This document shows, one piece after another, positions 56,069-64,000 of a DNA stretch of 64,000 nt. The notes under the pieces are model-generated. The model made no database searches, was not told the origin of the DNA, and worked only from the letters and a program-made list of their open reading frames with translations. How positions within the stretch are numbered: the first letter of the stretch is position 1; each line of letters begins with the position of its first letter. The position numbers were made by a program, and so were the translations under genes. Source of the DNA: an uncultured Verrucomicrobiota bacterium (lineage in GTDB: Bacteria > Verrucomicrobiota > Kiritimatiellia > CAIQIC01 > Lenti-01); contig CALMNW010000064.1 of NCBI GenBank assembly GCA_937872095.1, forward strand, positions 1 through 64,000. Direction: 5' to 3'.

Positions 56069-58842
56069 GGCAATTCGACGCGCAGCCGGTAATAGCGCCG
56101 CGAAACGCGATTGGTGTCGACCAGGACGTCGTCCGCGCCGGTGCCGCGCCGCGGGCCTTGGCCGGGCACGGGGAACCAAACGCCGTCCGTCAGGTTGCTC
56201 GCGGCATCGAGGGCGTAGAGGCGGTTCGTCGACGTCGCGCAGCGCACTTCGAAAGAGTCCGTCCCGGGAACCCCGGTGGTCTGGAAGCAGGAATCCGGAT
56301 TTTCCGGATCGGTGTCGGCGACGTATTCCTCCCGGTTGCCCACGCCGTCGTCGTCGCCGTCCCCATCCGCATCGCCGGCGGCTCCGGCGTCGAGATGGTG
56401 CTTTTTCTCCCAGACGTCGGGCATGCCGTCCAGATCGGAATCGGCGCCGACCCGGCCGATTCGTTGGCCGGCCAGCGTCACGAGGTTGAAACCGTAGTTT
56501 CCGTTGCCGTCGAAATCCCCGGCGGCGCCCGCGCCCAGGTAATTGGCGGACAAGTAGCGGTCGTTGCCGGAGACGCCGTCGCTCGCGATCAAACCCGACA
56601 GGCGGCAGGAGCCGACGGACGCCGCGCCCAGCGGCGCGTTCAGGCTGCTCCAGGGAATCGCGATTTCCCAGCGGTCGGTCTGGCGGTTGCCGTCGTCGTC
56701 GGTCGAAACGGTCGGGACGTTGGTCGCGCCGTCGAATTGCGCAAGCCGGACGCCCGGCACGGGGACGAACCGCCCGACGGAGGCATCGACGTAGAACGCG
56801 CCCTGGCCGACGTCGCTCCCGCTTTCCAGTTCGAAGTGCGGGAAGGTGCCGTCGCCGTATTCGTCGCCCAGCATCAGGACCAGGTTCACGCCGGGATCGA
56901 AGACGACGTTGTGGAGGAAATCGAGACCGTCGGGCGTGCCGGAGAAGTCCCACAAGGTGGTCGCGGGATTCGGCAGCGTGTCGATCTGCAGGAAGAGGAG
57001 GATGGCGTTGTTGTCTCCGCCCGGGTCGAGTTCCGTGCCGCCGAGATAGAGGTAGTCGGCGTCGACGTTGACCTGGATCCGGCCGAAGCTTCCGAAGCCG
57101 TCCTGGTTCGTGGTTTCGAGAACCCCGCCGTCCGGATCGAAATCCACGGTTTCGCCGATGGCGTTCTGGTCCCCATCCGCCTTGGTCGCCAGGACCGGCG
57201 CATGCTCCACGAAATCGATCGCGGCCGGCGTTTCCGCCACGCGGTGCCGGATGGCCAGCGACCAGTCGCTCCCGCCGTTGTCGTCCCAGACGTCGCCGCC
57301 GTCGAAGAACGCCCATTCGAGCGCCGAGACGCCGGCGGGCACGGAATAGACGCAGGCGAAGGTGCCGTCGCCCCGCGGAGAAAGCGCGAGATCCTGCACG
57401 TCCTGCCAGCCGTCGTGTCCGAGGTGGACGTAGAGGTTTTCCGCGCGGGAAAGCGCGTTGTCGCCGGGAGCGTAGATCAAGGTCACGGCGTCGCCGTCGA
57501 ACGGAATGGACGGCTCCGCCGAGACGCGGCCGGCCGGCCAGGTGACCGTCTTGCCGGGCGCGATGCGGATGAGCGCGTCGGCCGGCTTGGCCCAGACGGC
57601 GATGGAGGCCGACGGATTGTGGACGACGTTTTCCGCGGGCGCGGTCAGGGCCTGGATGGCGGCCAGATAGGCGCGGACTTCTTCCATGCCCGCGTACCAG
57701 ACGTCGCCGCGGCGGCCCAGCGTCCGGCAGAGCGCGGCCATGTAGTCCCAGCTGTTGTCCACGTATCCGTTGTCGAGCTCGTAGCTGTGCCCCCAGATGA
57801 ACAGGAGCGCCATTTCTTCCTGCGTGCGGGCGACGAAGGCATCGGCGAACGCCGACGCGTTGGCGTGGTGGCAGGTGGGATGCCACTTCAGCGGATCGGC
57901 GGGCAGGTAATCCAGCGAGAAGGTCGGCTCGACGGTGCGGGAGCAGGTGATGCCCTGCCCGGCAATCTGCCCCATCACGCGGACGTCGTAGCCGCCCATG
58001 GGATACGACATGCTGCACGTATCGTAGCCCGCGATTCCCGACAACACCCAGCGGCAATGCCCCACCTGCCAGCGGACGGTTTCGTCGTCCACGTAGGTCA
58101 GGTCGGGATGGTTGACCGAATGCACGGACACCTCGTGCGGGGCGTAGATCGTCCGCACGTCTTCCGTGCTGACGAACGTCGCCTGGTCGAACCATTCGGA
58201 GCACAGATGGAAGGTTCCTTTGATCCCGTTTTGGTCGAAGATGGGAATCAAGCCGCGATCCTGGTCGTGCCCGTCGTCGTAGCTCATGATCAGCGCCTTC
58301 CAACGGCCGCCGGGAAAAGCGAAGCGGGAGCGGTCGATGGCCACGACCTCGCGGGCGCGGACGCCGTTGACGCGGACGGCGGAGGCCTGGTCGATCAGCG
58401 TGCGGATCGGACCCGCATCGATCTCGACGACGTTGGCGGCGCCGGCCTGGATCGCCAGGCGAAAGTTGCCGTCGTTGGAACGGAAATCGGTCTTGATGAG
58501 CGTGCTGCCCGCGTCGCCGGCGGCGACGAAACGGAAACCGAGGTTGGCTCCGTCCGGCTTGTCGGCCCAGTCGCTTCCCAGGGCCGTCGGTTCGACGGCG
58601 GAAAAATCGAACCGCAAGGCGTGGCCGGAAACGACGGCGCTATTCCCGAGGGCCCAGCCGTTCAGCGTGCCGATCAACGCGACGGAGTCGCCGTCGGCGG
58701 TGCCCCAGGCCGACGGGATGTTGGTGACGAAAACGGTCAGGCTCGTGTCGGCGCGCGCACTCCGGGCCGCCAGCATCGCCAACACGCCCAGCGCGAGGAG
58801 GCCCTTGGAGAGAACCGGCAACGCCATGGCGAGGAATTTCAT
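56065..58842 (-). CDS. Secreted multidomain polysaccharide deacetylase
   Basis: NodB-like SYDDGHDQD and HSVNHPDL; CBM-like modules (WAFFDGGDVWDDNGGSDW); Ca-binding DSDLDGMPDVWEKKHHLD repeats. Confidence 0.85.
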   Translation of the reverse strand: MKFLAMALPVLSKGLLALGVLAMLAARSARADTSLTVFVTNIPSAWGTADGDSVALIGTLNGWALGNSAVVSGHALRFDFSAVEPTALGSDWADKPDGANLGFRFVAAGDAGSTLIKTDFRSNDGNFRLAIQAGAANVVEIDAGPIRTLIDQASAVRVNGVRAREVVAIDRSRFAFPGGRWKALIMSYDDGHDQDRGLIPIFDQNGIKGTFHLCSEWFDQATFVSTEDVRTIYAPHEVSVHSVNHPDLTYVDDETVRWQVGHCRWVLSGIAGYDTCSMSYPMGGYDVRVMGQIAGQGITCSRTVEPTFSLDYLPADPLKWHPTCHHANASAFADAFVARTQEEMALLFIWGHSYELDNGYVDNSWDYMAALCRTLGRRGDVWYAGMEEVRAYLAAIQALTAPAENVVHNPSASIAVWAKPADALIRIAPGKTVTWPAGRVSAEPSIPFDGDAVTLIYAPGDNALSRAENLYVHLGHDGWQDVQDLALSPRGDGTFACVYSVPAGVSALEWAFFDGGDVWDDNGGSDWSLAIRHRVAETPAAIDFVEHAPVLATKADGDQNAIGETVDFDPDGGVLETTNQDGFGSFGRIQVNVDADYLYLGGTELDPGGDNNAILLFLQIDTLPNPATTLWDFSGTPDGLDFLHNVVFDPGVNLVLMLGDEYGDGTFPHFELESGSDVGQGAFYVDASVGRFVPVPGVRLAQFDGATNVPTVSTDDDGNRQTDRWEIAIPWSSLNAPLGAASVGSCRLSGLIASDGVSGNDRYLSANYLGAGAAGDFDGNGNYGFNLVTLAGQRIGRVGADSDLDGMPDVWEKKHHLDAGAAGDADGDGDDDGVGNREEYVADTDPENPDSCFQTTGVPGTDSFEVRCATSTNRLYALDAASNLTDGVWFPVPGQGPRRGTGADDVLVDTNRVSRRYYRLRVELP

Positions 58843-58887
58843 GGGAACAGGCTAGCGCAGTTTCCCGGAATCCGTCAGTGACGCGAA

Positions 58888-59601
58888 TCACCGCGGATAA
58901 TCCCGGTAGACGATGAAATCGGCCAAGTCCGTGTCGGTGACCGTCTTCTGGAGCCATTCCTTGTCGACGACGGGATGCCCCCGGTTGAAGTCGACCGCCC
59001 CTTGCTCCTGGAGACGGGCGAACAGCCGGGTGACGTGTTCCCGGCTCATGTTCAGCAGGGAAGCGATTTCCGGCTGGAACACCTTGCTCCGGACATGGAA
59101 CTTGCCGTCCCGTTCTTCGGCATCCTCCAGGCAAAGCCGCCGCAGATAGAACGCGAGCATGCGCGTGCCGCTGCCGGACACCACGCTGAACAGCAGGTAT
59201 TTCGCGATCCGCGACAATTCGGACACCACGCGGTCCCGGATGCATTCGACGGCCATGAAGTGCTTCCGGAAATCGGCGGCGGCGATCCGCAGCAGTTCGC
59301 AATCTTCCAGCGCGGTCGCGGTGGTATGGGCCGCCGGCAACATGAATTCGCCGATCCCGAAACTTTCTCCGGAGTGCACGATGGCCAGCCGCATGGGTTC
59401 GCGCCCGTCGCCCCGTTCCTTTTCCAGGCCGACTTCCCCTTTCAGGACGACGTGGACGTGCCGCACCGGATCCCCTTCGCGGTAGATTTCGCAGTGCCGC
59501 TTGCAGCGCGTTTTCTCCGCGTACCGGGACAGCGCCTGGATCTGTTCGGGCGGACAACCCGCGAACAGCGGCAGCGCGGACATGGCGATTTCGGCGGTCA
59601 T
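58888..59601 (-). CDS. Crp/Fnr-family transcriptional regulator
   Basis: cNMP-binding beta barrel; HTH EIASLLNMSREHVTRLFARLQEQGAV. Confidence 0.92.
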   Translation of the reverse strand: MTAEIAMSALPLFAGCPPEQIQALSRYAEKTRCKRHCEIYREGDPVRHVHVVLKGEVGLEKERGDGREPMRLAIVHSGESFGIGEFMLPAAHTTATALEDCELLRIAAADFRKHFMAVECIRDRVVSELSRIAKYLLFSVVSGSGTRMLAFYLRRLCLEDAEERDGKFHVRSKVFQPEIASLLNMSREHVTRLFARLQEQGAVDFNRGHPVVDKEWLQKTVTDTDLADFIVYRDYPR

Positions 59602-60233
59602 TTTCCTCCGTCCCGCGCGGGACGTTGCGCGGCGCGTTCGAGCGCCTCGCGGCCGATGGGGCCCGGGCGCAGGATTTCGATCTTTCCTGCGGACACCCGG
59701 ACCACCGTGCTGGGAGCGCCTTGCGCGACGGGTCCCGCGTCCAGCGCCAAGGCGACGTGCGGCGCGAGCGCGTCCCACGCTTCCTGCGCCGTCCGGGCGG
59801 CGGGCTCGCCGCTGCGGTTGGCGCTGGTCACCGCCGGCACCGTTCCGCCCAGTTCCCGCAGCCACGCCAGCGCCGTCGCGTGGTCCGGCACGCGGAATCC
59901 AACCCATTCCCCCGCCGCGGCCGGCAGCACCAGCGTCAACGGCCCCGGCCAGAACGCCGCGGCCAGCCGTTCGGCGACGGCGTCCACCCGCGCGCCCGAA
60001 GCGCGCACGGATTCGATGCCGTCCGCGAAAAGCGCGATGCGCTTGGATTCGTCCCGGCCTTTGGCCGCGTAGAGTTTCGCCATGGCTTCCGGCGCATCCG
60101 CGCGCGCGGCGACGCCGTAAACGGTTTCCGTCGGCACGACGACCAATTCCCCATGGTTCAGCAGCTCCGCCGCGCGCCGGATGGTTTCCGGCGTGGCCGG
60201 AACGAGGCCGGGCCGCTCAACGCTGCGCGCCAT
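59598..60233 (-). CDS. L-threonylcarbamoyladenylate synthase (Sua5/YciO/YrdC)
   Basis: VVVPTETVYGVAARADAPEAMAKLYAAKGR; PAVTSANRSGEPAA. Confidence 0.93.
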   Translation of the reverse strand: MARSVERPGLVPATPETIRRAAELLNHGELVVVPTETVYGVAARADAPEAMAKLYAAKGRDESKRIALFADGIESVRASGARVDAVAERLAAAFWPGPLTLVLPAAAGEWVGFRVPDHATALAWLRELGGTVPAVTSANRSGEPAARTAQEAWDALAPHVALALDAGPVAQGAPSTVVRVSAGKIEILRPGPIGREALERAAQRPARDGGK

Positions 60234-61524
60234 AGCCGAGCGCCTTCAGGCCCAGCAGCACGTCCGTCGCCCGGCGCAGGTAGGTGTCGTTGCGCGTGCG
60301 GTCCCGCAGCGCCTTGTCGTCCTTCTCCTCGTCGGTCATCGTCTTGCCCTTGCGCAGCACGGGCGCGTCCGGTTCGTAGACCGTCTCGTCCAGCGCGGAA
60401 TCGGTGATGACCACGTCGGGCTGCACGCCGGCGGCGCCGGCATAGACCGCGCCGTCGGGCAGCTTGAGCTGGCGCGTGGCCAGCAGCGCGTAGCGGCCCG
60501 TGGACAGCTTTTTCGGTTCGCGGATCATGGGATCGCCGGCCGTTTCGCGGCCGATCAGCATCGCGCCCTTCACGCCGCCGCCGAGCACCGCCGCCAGCAG
60601 TTCCGCCGCGCCGCTCGTTTCCTCGTCCACCAGCACCATCAGCGGCAGCGACGCTTCCGGCGCGGGGCCGGCTTTCACGGCGGCGATTTCGCGGCCTTGC
60701 CGGTCGTCCATCGCGTACAGCGTCTCGCCGAAGGGCGCGAATCGAGCCGCCACGGCCGGAATTTCCCCTTCCGCCGTCCCGTCCGCGCCGCGCAGGTCGA
60801 GAATGGCCCCCAGCTTGCCCGCCGCCTGCCATTTCTCCAGCGTCGCGGCGATTTCTCCGCCCGCGCCGACGAAGATCCCCGCCGCCCGCATGTAGCCCAT
60901 GCCGGCCGGCAGCTCTTCCACGTCCGTCAGCGACGCGTCCGCGCGCCGCACGCGCTCCACGGCAACCGTCCGGCTCTGGGCGTCCTCGCCGCGCACGACG
61001 ATCTCCAGCGCGGCGGCCTCGCCGCCAGCCAGCAGCCCGCGCACCATTTTCAGGTTCGCGCCGGTGAGAATTTCGCGGTCGGCGACCTTCTCGATCATCT
61101 CGCCTGGCAGGATGCCGGCGGCGGCCGCGGGCGACTCCGCCCGCACCGCCGCCACCTTGGGCAAGCCGTCCGCCACCGACGTCAGCGTCAGGCCGACGTC
61201 CCATTCGCGTTCCGAGAGGCGCTCGGAGCGGGCGGCCAGTTCGGCCTCGCTCAAAAACGCCGCCGTGGGTTCGCTGACGCGGATCAACGCCTCCAACAGC
61301 GCTTCCTTCGCGGCCGCGCCGTCCGGGTTCAGCCGATTGTCCCGCAGCAGCTGCGCGCCTTCCGCGACGGCGGCGCACAGATCCCGCTCGATATCCGCCG
61401 GCGCGGCGGCCGCGGCCGGCGCCGCCGGTTCGGCGCGCGCCGGTTCCGTTTGGGCCATCGCCTGGATCGCCAGTCCCATTCCGACGGCGCACAGCGCCGT
61501 TCCCATTTTCATCGTCCGATCCAT
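60217..61524 (-). CDS. S41-peptidase-like protein with PDZ region
   Basis: Signal peptide; PDZ ESPAAAAGILPGEMIEKV; VDEETSGAAELLAAVL, RETAGDPM. Confidence 0.8.
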   Translation of the reverse strand: MDRTMKMGTALCAVGMGLAIQAMAQTEPARAEPAAPAAAAAPADIERDLCAAVAEGAQLLRDNRLNPDGAAAKEALLEALIRVSEPTAAFLSEAELAARSERLSEREWDVGLTLTSVADGLPKVAAVRAESPAAAAGILPGEMIEKVADREILTGANLKMVRGLLAGGEAAALEIVVRGEDAQSRTVAVERVRRADASLTDVEELPAGMGYMRAAGIFVGAGGEIAATLEKWQAAGKLGAILDLRGADGTAEGEIPAVAARFAPFGETLYAMDDRQGREIAAVKAGPAPEASLPLMVLVDEETSGAAELLAAVLGGGVKGAMLIGRETAGDPMIREPKKLSTGRYALLATRQLKLPDGAVYAGAAGVQPDVVITDSALDETVYEPDAPVLRKGKTMTDEEKDDKALRDRTRNDTYLRRATDVLLGLKALGYGAQR

Positions 61525-61545
61525 GCGAAGCCTTTTCTGCGGATG

Positions 61546-62559
61546 TTAGAACCGGTATCCGCCGCCCAGGGAAATAACCATGTATTCGTTCTCGATGCCC
61601 GCGACGTCGTCGTCGCCGAAACTTTCGCCCGTCGAAGCGTCGTACGCTTCCATGTCGCCGACGATCAGGTCGATCGTCTGGACGTCCACGGCCGCCGACA
61701 GGAACACGCCTTTCAGGCGGCCCTTGGTGAAGTCGTAACGGACGTCCAGCCCGAAGCCGAGCATTTCGCCGTCTTCGAACGTCTCCTTGAATTCGATGGA
61801 ACGCGCCACGTGCTCGTCCCAATCCGTCGCTTCCACGGAGGGGCTGTAGGTCAGGCGCCCGGAGATGGTGAAGTCGCCGAGCATGAAGTCCGCGCCCGCG
61901 CCGACGTACGGCATCCGGAATTCCTGCTCGTAGTTGATCATTTTCTCGCCGTACAGATCCTGCGGCACGTAACCGTATTCCGGATAGAGCAGATACTTGC
62001 CGTGGTCTTCCCACGTCCAGCCGTTCTGCTTGTAGCCCGCGAACACGCGGCCCGTCGCGAGATCTTTCCACTGGATGAAATCCCACGCGACGTTCACGTC
62101 GAGGACGTAGCCTTCCGTCACGTCCACGTCGGAGAGCGAATAGTGCGTCCAATCCGACGAGCCGTAGTCCAGCCAATCGTAGTCGTCCATTTCGCCGCTG
62201 CCTTCCGTCAGGGCGTTCCAATAGCCGAAGTTGAGCGTCACGCCGTTGGCGGTGTTGAAGGTCAGATTCTTGTTGAGATCGATGCCCTTGACCATGTTCA
62301 TCGGCCGCACCGAGAAGTTGATGCCGCCCATCACGATGTCCTTCAGGTCCCAGTCCAGGCGGCTCAGCTGCCGCCGGCTGCCCGTGTCGTAGTCGTAGAC
62401 GTGTTCCTTCGCTTGGCCGTTCAGCAACCCGAACGACAGCTGCCCCGCCACGGAAGGAATCTTGCCTTCCTTCGCCGGCGCGATCACGTCCGCCTGGAAC
62501 GCCCAAGCCGCCATCGGAAACACCGCTACCGCCAATCCTGCCAGGATCCGCTTCTTCAT
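61546..62559 (-). CDS. Omptin-family outer-membrane protease
   Basis: SFGLLNGQAKEHVYD...RLDWDLKDIVMGGINF, MDDYDWLDYGSSDWTHYS, QEFRMPYVGAGADF, TDWDEHVAR, AGIENEYMVISLGGGYRF. Confidence 0.85.
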   Translation of the reverse strand: MKKRILAGLAVAVFPMAAWAFQADVIAPAKEGKIPSVAGQLSFGLLNGQAKEHVYDYDTGSRRQLSRLDWDLKDIVMGGINFSVRPMNMVKGIDLNKNLTFNTANGVTLNFGYWNALTEGSGEMDDYDWLDYGSSDWTHYSLSDVDVTEGYVLDVNVAWDFIQWKDLATGRVFAGYKQNGWTWEDHGKYLLYPEYGYVPQDLYGEKMINYEQEFRMPYVGAGADFMLGDFTISGRLTYSPSVEATDWDEHVARSIEFKETFEDGEMLGFGLDVRYDFTKGRLKGVFLSAAVDVQTIDLIVGDMEAYDASTGESFGDDDVAGIENEYMVISLGGGYRF

Positions 62560-62754
62560 CGCCGTCTCTCCTCGTTGATGCGAGCCCCGATCCACCCGGC
62601 GGCGGGGGCCCATGCGCCGCATTCGATTATCGGCCAGTGTGATACTCCTCTCCCGCACCGTAAAGCCAAAAAAGACCCGGGTTCCGCTTTGCCGCCCCGC
62701 CCGTTTCTTCTTTTGCTTGTCCAACTCCATCTCCCGAGGCACAATCCGATTTCT

Positions 62755-63753
62755 ATGGACTCGACGTTCCATATGCCCATCCTGCTCCAGCCGGTGTACA
62801 AGGAATACATCTGGGGCGGCGACCGGCTCATCCACGAATTCCACCGGCGCCTCAACGCCGGCATCTATGCCGAAGCCTGGGAAATCGCCGACCACCCCGA
62901 CGGCCGCACCCGCATCATCAACGGCCCCGACGCCGGCGCCACCTTGACGGAAGCCATCGGCCGGCGCGGCGCCGAACTCCTGGGCACCGGCCGCACGGAC
63001 AAATCCTTCCCCTTGCTCGTCAAGCTCATCGACGCCCGCGAAACCCTGTCCGTCCAGGTGCATCCGGACGACGAGGCCGCCGCCCGCTACGGCGGCGAGG
63101 CCAAGAGCGAGATGTGGTACGTCCTGTCCGCCACGCCCGACGCCCACATTTATTCCGGCTTCAAGCCCGGCGTGGGCCCCGCCGACTTCGAGAAAGCCCG
63201 CGCGGCCGGCACCATTCCGGCGCTGCTGCAGCGCTTTCCGGCGCGCCCCGGCATGGTGTTCAACACGCCCGGCGGGCGCGTCCACGCCATCGGCGCCGGC
63301 TGTCTCCTGCTCGAAGTCCAGCAGGACGCCAACACGACCTACCGGCTCTACGACTGGGATCGCCTCGACAAAACCGGCCAGCCCCGCAACCTGCACGTCG
63401 AAAAAGCCCTGCAGGTCGTCAATTGGAACCTCACCGGCAGTCCCGTCGCGCCCATCCAGCCCGAAATCCAGCAGGCCGGCGGACATGCCGTGCGCCTCCT
63501 GCTCGACGATCCCCATTTCCACGTCGAAGAATGGACCATTCCGGCACCCTGCCAGATCGAGCACGATTCCCGCAGCTTCCTGATCCTGTTCCCCATCGAC
63601 GGCGACGTGCGCATCAAGACGCCGGGCCAGCCCGCCATGATCCTCCAGCACGGCACCACCTGCCTGCTGCCGGCCGTCCTCAACGCCTTCACCCTCCAGC
63701 CCGCCAAGGCGGGCAACGGCGCCGTCCGCGTCCTCGTCACCCGCCGGCCATGA
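62755..63753 (+). CDS. manA: Mannose-6-phosphate isomerase, type I
   Basis: YKEYIWGGDRL, LSVQVHPDDEAAARYGGEAKSEMWYVL, NTPGGRVHAIGAGCLLLEVQQ. Confidence 0.93.
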   Translation: MDSTFHMPILLQPVYKEYIWGGDRLIHEFHRRLNAGIYAEAWEIADHPDGRTRIINGPDAGATLTEAIGRRGAELLGTGRTDKSFPLLVKLIDARETLSVQVHPDDEAAARYGGEAKSEMWYVLSATPDAHIYSGFKPGVGPADFEKARAAGTIPALLQRFPARPGMVFNTPGGRVHAIGAGCLLLEVQQDANTTYRLYDWDRLDKTGQPRNLHVEKALQVVNWNLTGSPVAPIQPEIQQAGGHAVRLLLDDPHFHVEEWTIPAPCQIEHDSRSFLILFPIDGDVRIKTPGQPAMILQHGTTCLLPAVLNAFTLQPAKAGNGAVRVLVTRRP

Positions 63754-64000
63754 ATCCCGCCCCCGTCCACGACGTCGCCATCGTCGGCCTCGGTGCCATC
63801 GGCATCCTGTACGCCGCCCAGATCGCCGCGCGCGGTCCCGCGCGCCTCCGCATCGTCGCCGACGCCGACCGCATCGCCCGCTACCGGGCGGATCCCCCGT
63901 CCTTCAACGGCCGGCGCCTCGACCTGACCTACGCGACTCCCGACCGGCCCGGCCCGCCCGCCGACCTCGTCCTCGTCGCCGTCAAATCCACCGCCTTGCA
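63750..64000 (+). CDS. Ketopantoate reductase (PanE/ApbA)-like, N-terminal fragment
   Basis: VAIVGLGAIGILYAAQIAARG Rossmann motif; LVLVAVKSTAL. Confidence 0.75.
   Translation, partial: MNPAPVHDVAIVGLGAIGILYAAQIAARGPARLRIVADADRIARYRADPPSFNGRRLDLTYATPDRPGPPADLVLVAVKSTAL

Noticed and set aside
56023-58881. ORF 56023-58881(+) and 55910-58303(-)
   Set aside because: Shadow frames of the deacetylase gene, which has signal peptide and domain motifs.
60181-63753. 1190-aa plus ORF 60181-63753
   Set aside because: Only the part from 62755 (ManA) is supported; upstream is antisense to Sua5, S41 and omptin genes.

Overview
GC-rich, gene-dense chromosomal window with about 60 supportable genes. The lineage is unknown; gene content is compatible with a PVC-superphylum bacterium, which is low-confidence inference.

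Layout:
- 0-4.7 kb: gatB start, a GxxExxY cassette, gatA, gatC and ligA on the minus strand.
- 4.7-12 kb: class II fumarase, an alpha-CTD/sigma-r4/HARE-HTH-like protein, a PhoB/PhoR-like pair, an EamA transporter, DUF190/crcB and tRNA-Thr(CGT).
- 12.1-29.7 kb: a minus-strand type IV pilus cluster with prepilins, two PilT, PilB, PilC, PilQ, PilO/P-like proteins, a PilM-PilN fusion and a membrane-anchored sigma54 activator.
- 30-39 kb: coiled-coil protein, GGDEF-REC-HD-GYP protein, SGNH-TPR protein and two glycosyltransferases.
- 39-44.6 kb: ClC channel, SsnA-like amidohydrolase and HMG-CoA synthase.
- 44.6-47.9 kb: a repeat-rich accessory stretch.
- 48-51.6 kb: sigma factor / unknown / Ser-Thr kinase operon.
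- 51.8-64 kb: cupin, MerR and a stand-alone copy of its C-terminal domain, aGPT-pyrophosphorylase-like protein, PLP enzyme, large polysaccharide deacetylase, Crp/Fnr regulator, Sua5, S41-like protein, omptin, ManA and PanE-like start.

Most interesting signals:
- A sigma-kinase operon behind a 10-bp-phased A/T-tract array, whose kinase ends in a secretin-N1-like domain.
- Five TTTTCCACGnnGTGGAAAA palindromes in helically phased groups at two promoters.
- CGCnAAG repeats bracketing two accessory cassettes in the same inverted arrangement.
- A 17-unit heptad array filling the ssnA-mvaS intergenic region exactly.
- A sigma54 promoter in front of a major-prepilin candidate, next to a membrane-bound sigma54 activator.
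- Paired hairpins with compensatory base changes.

All functional calls come from reading the sequence; no searches were run.
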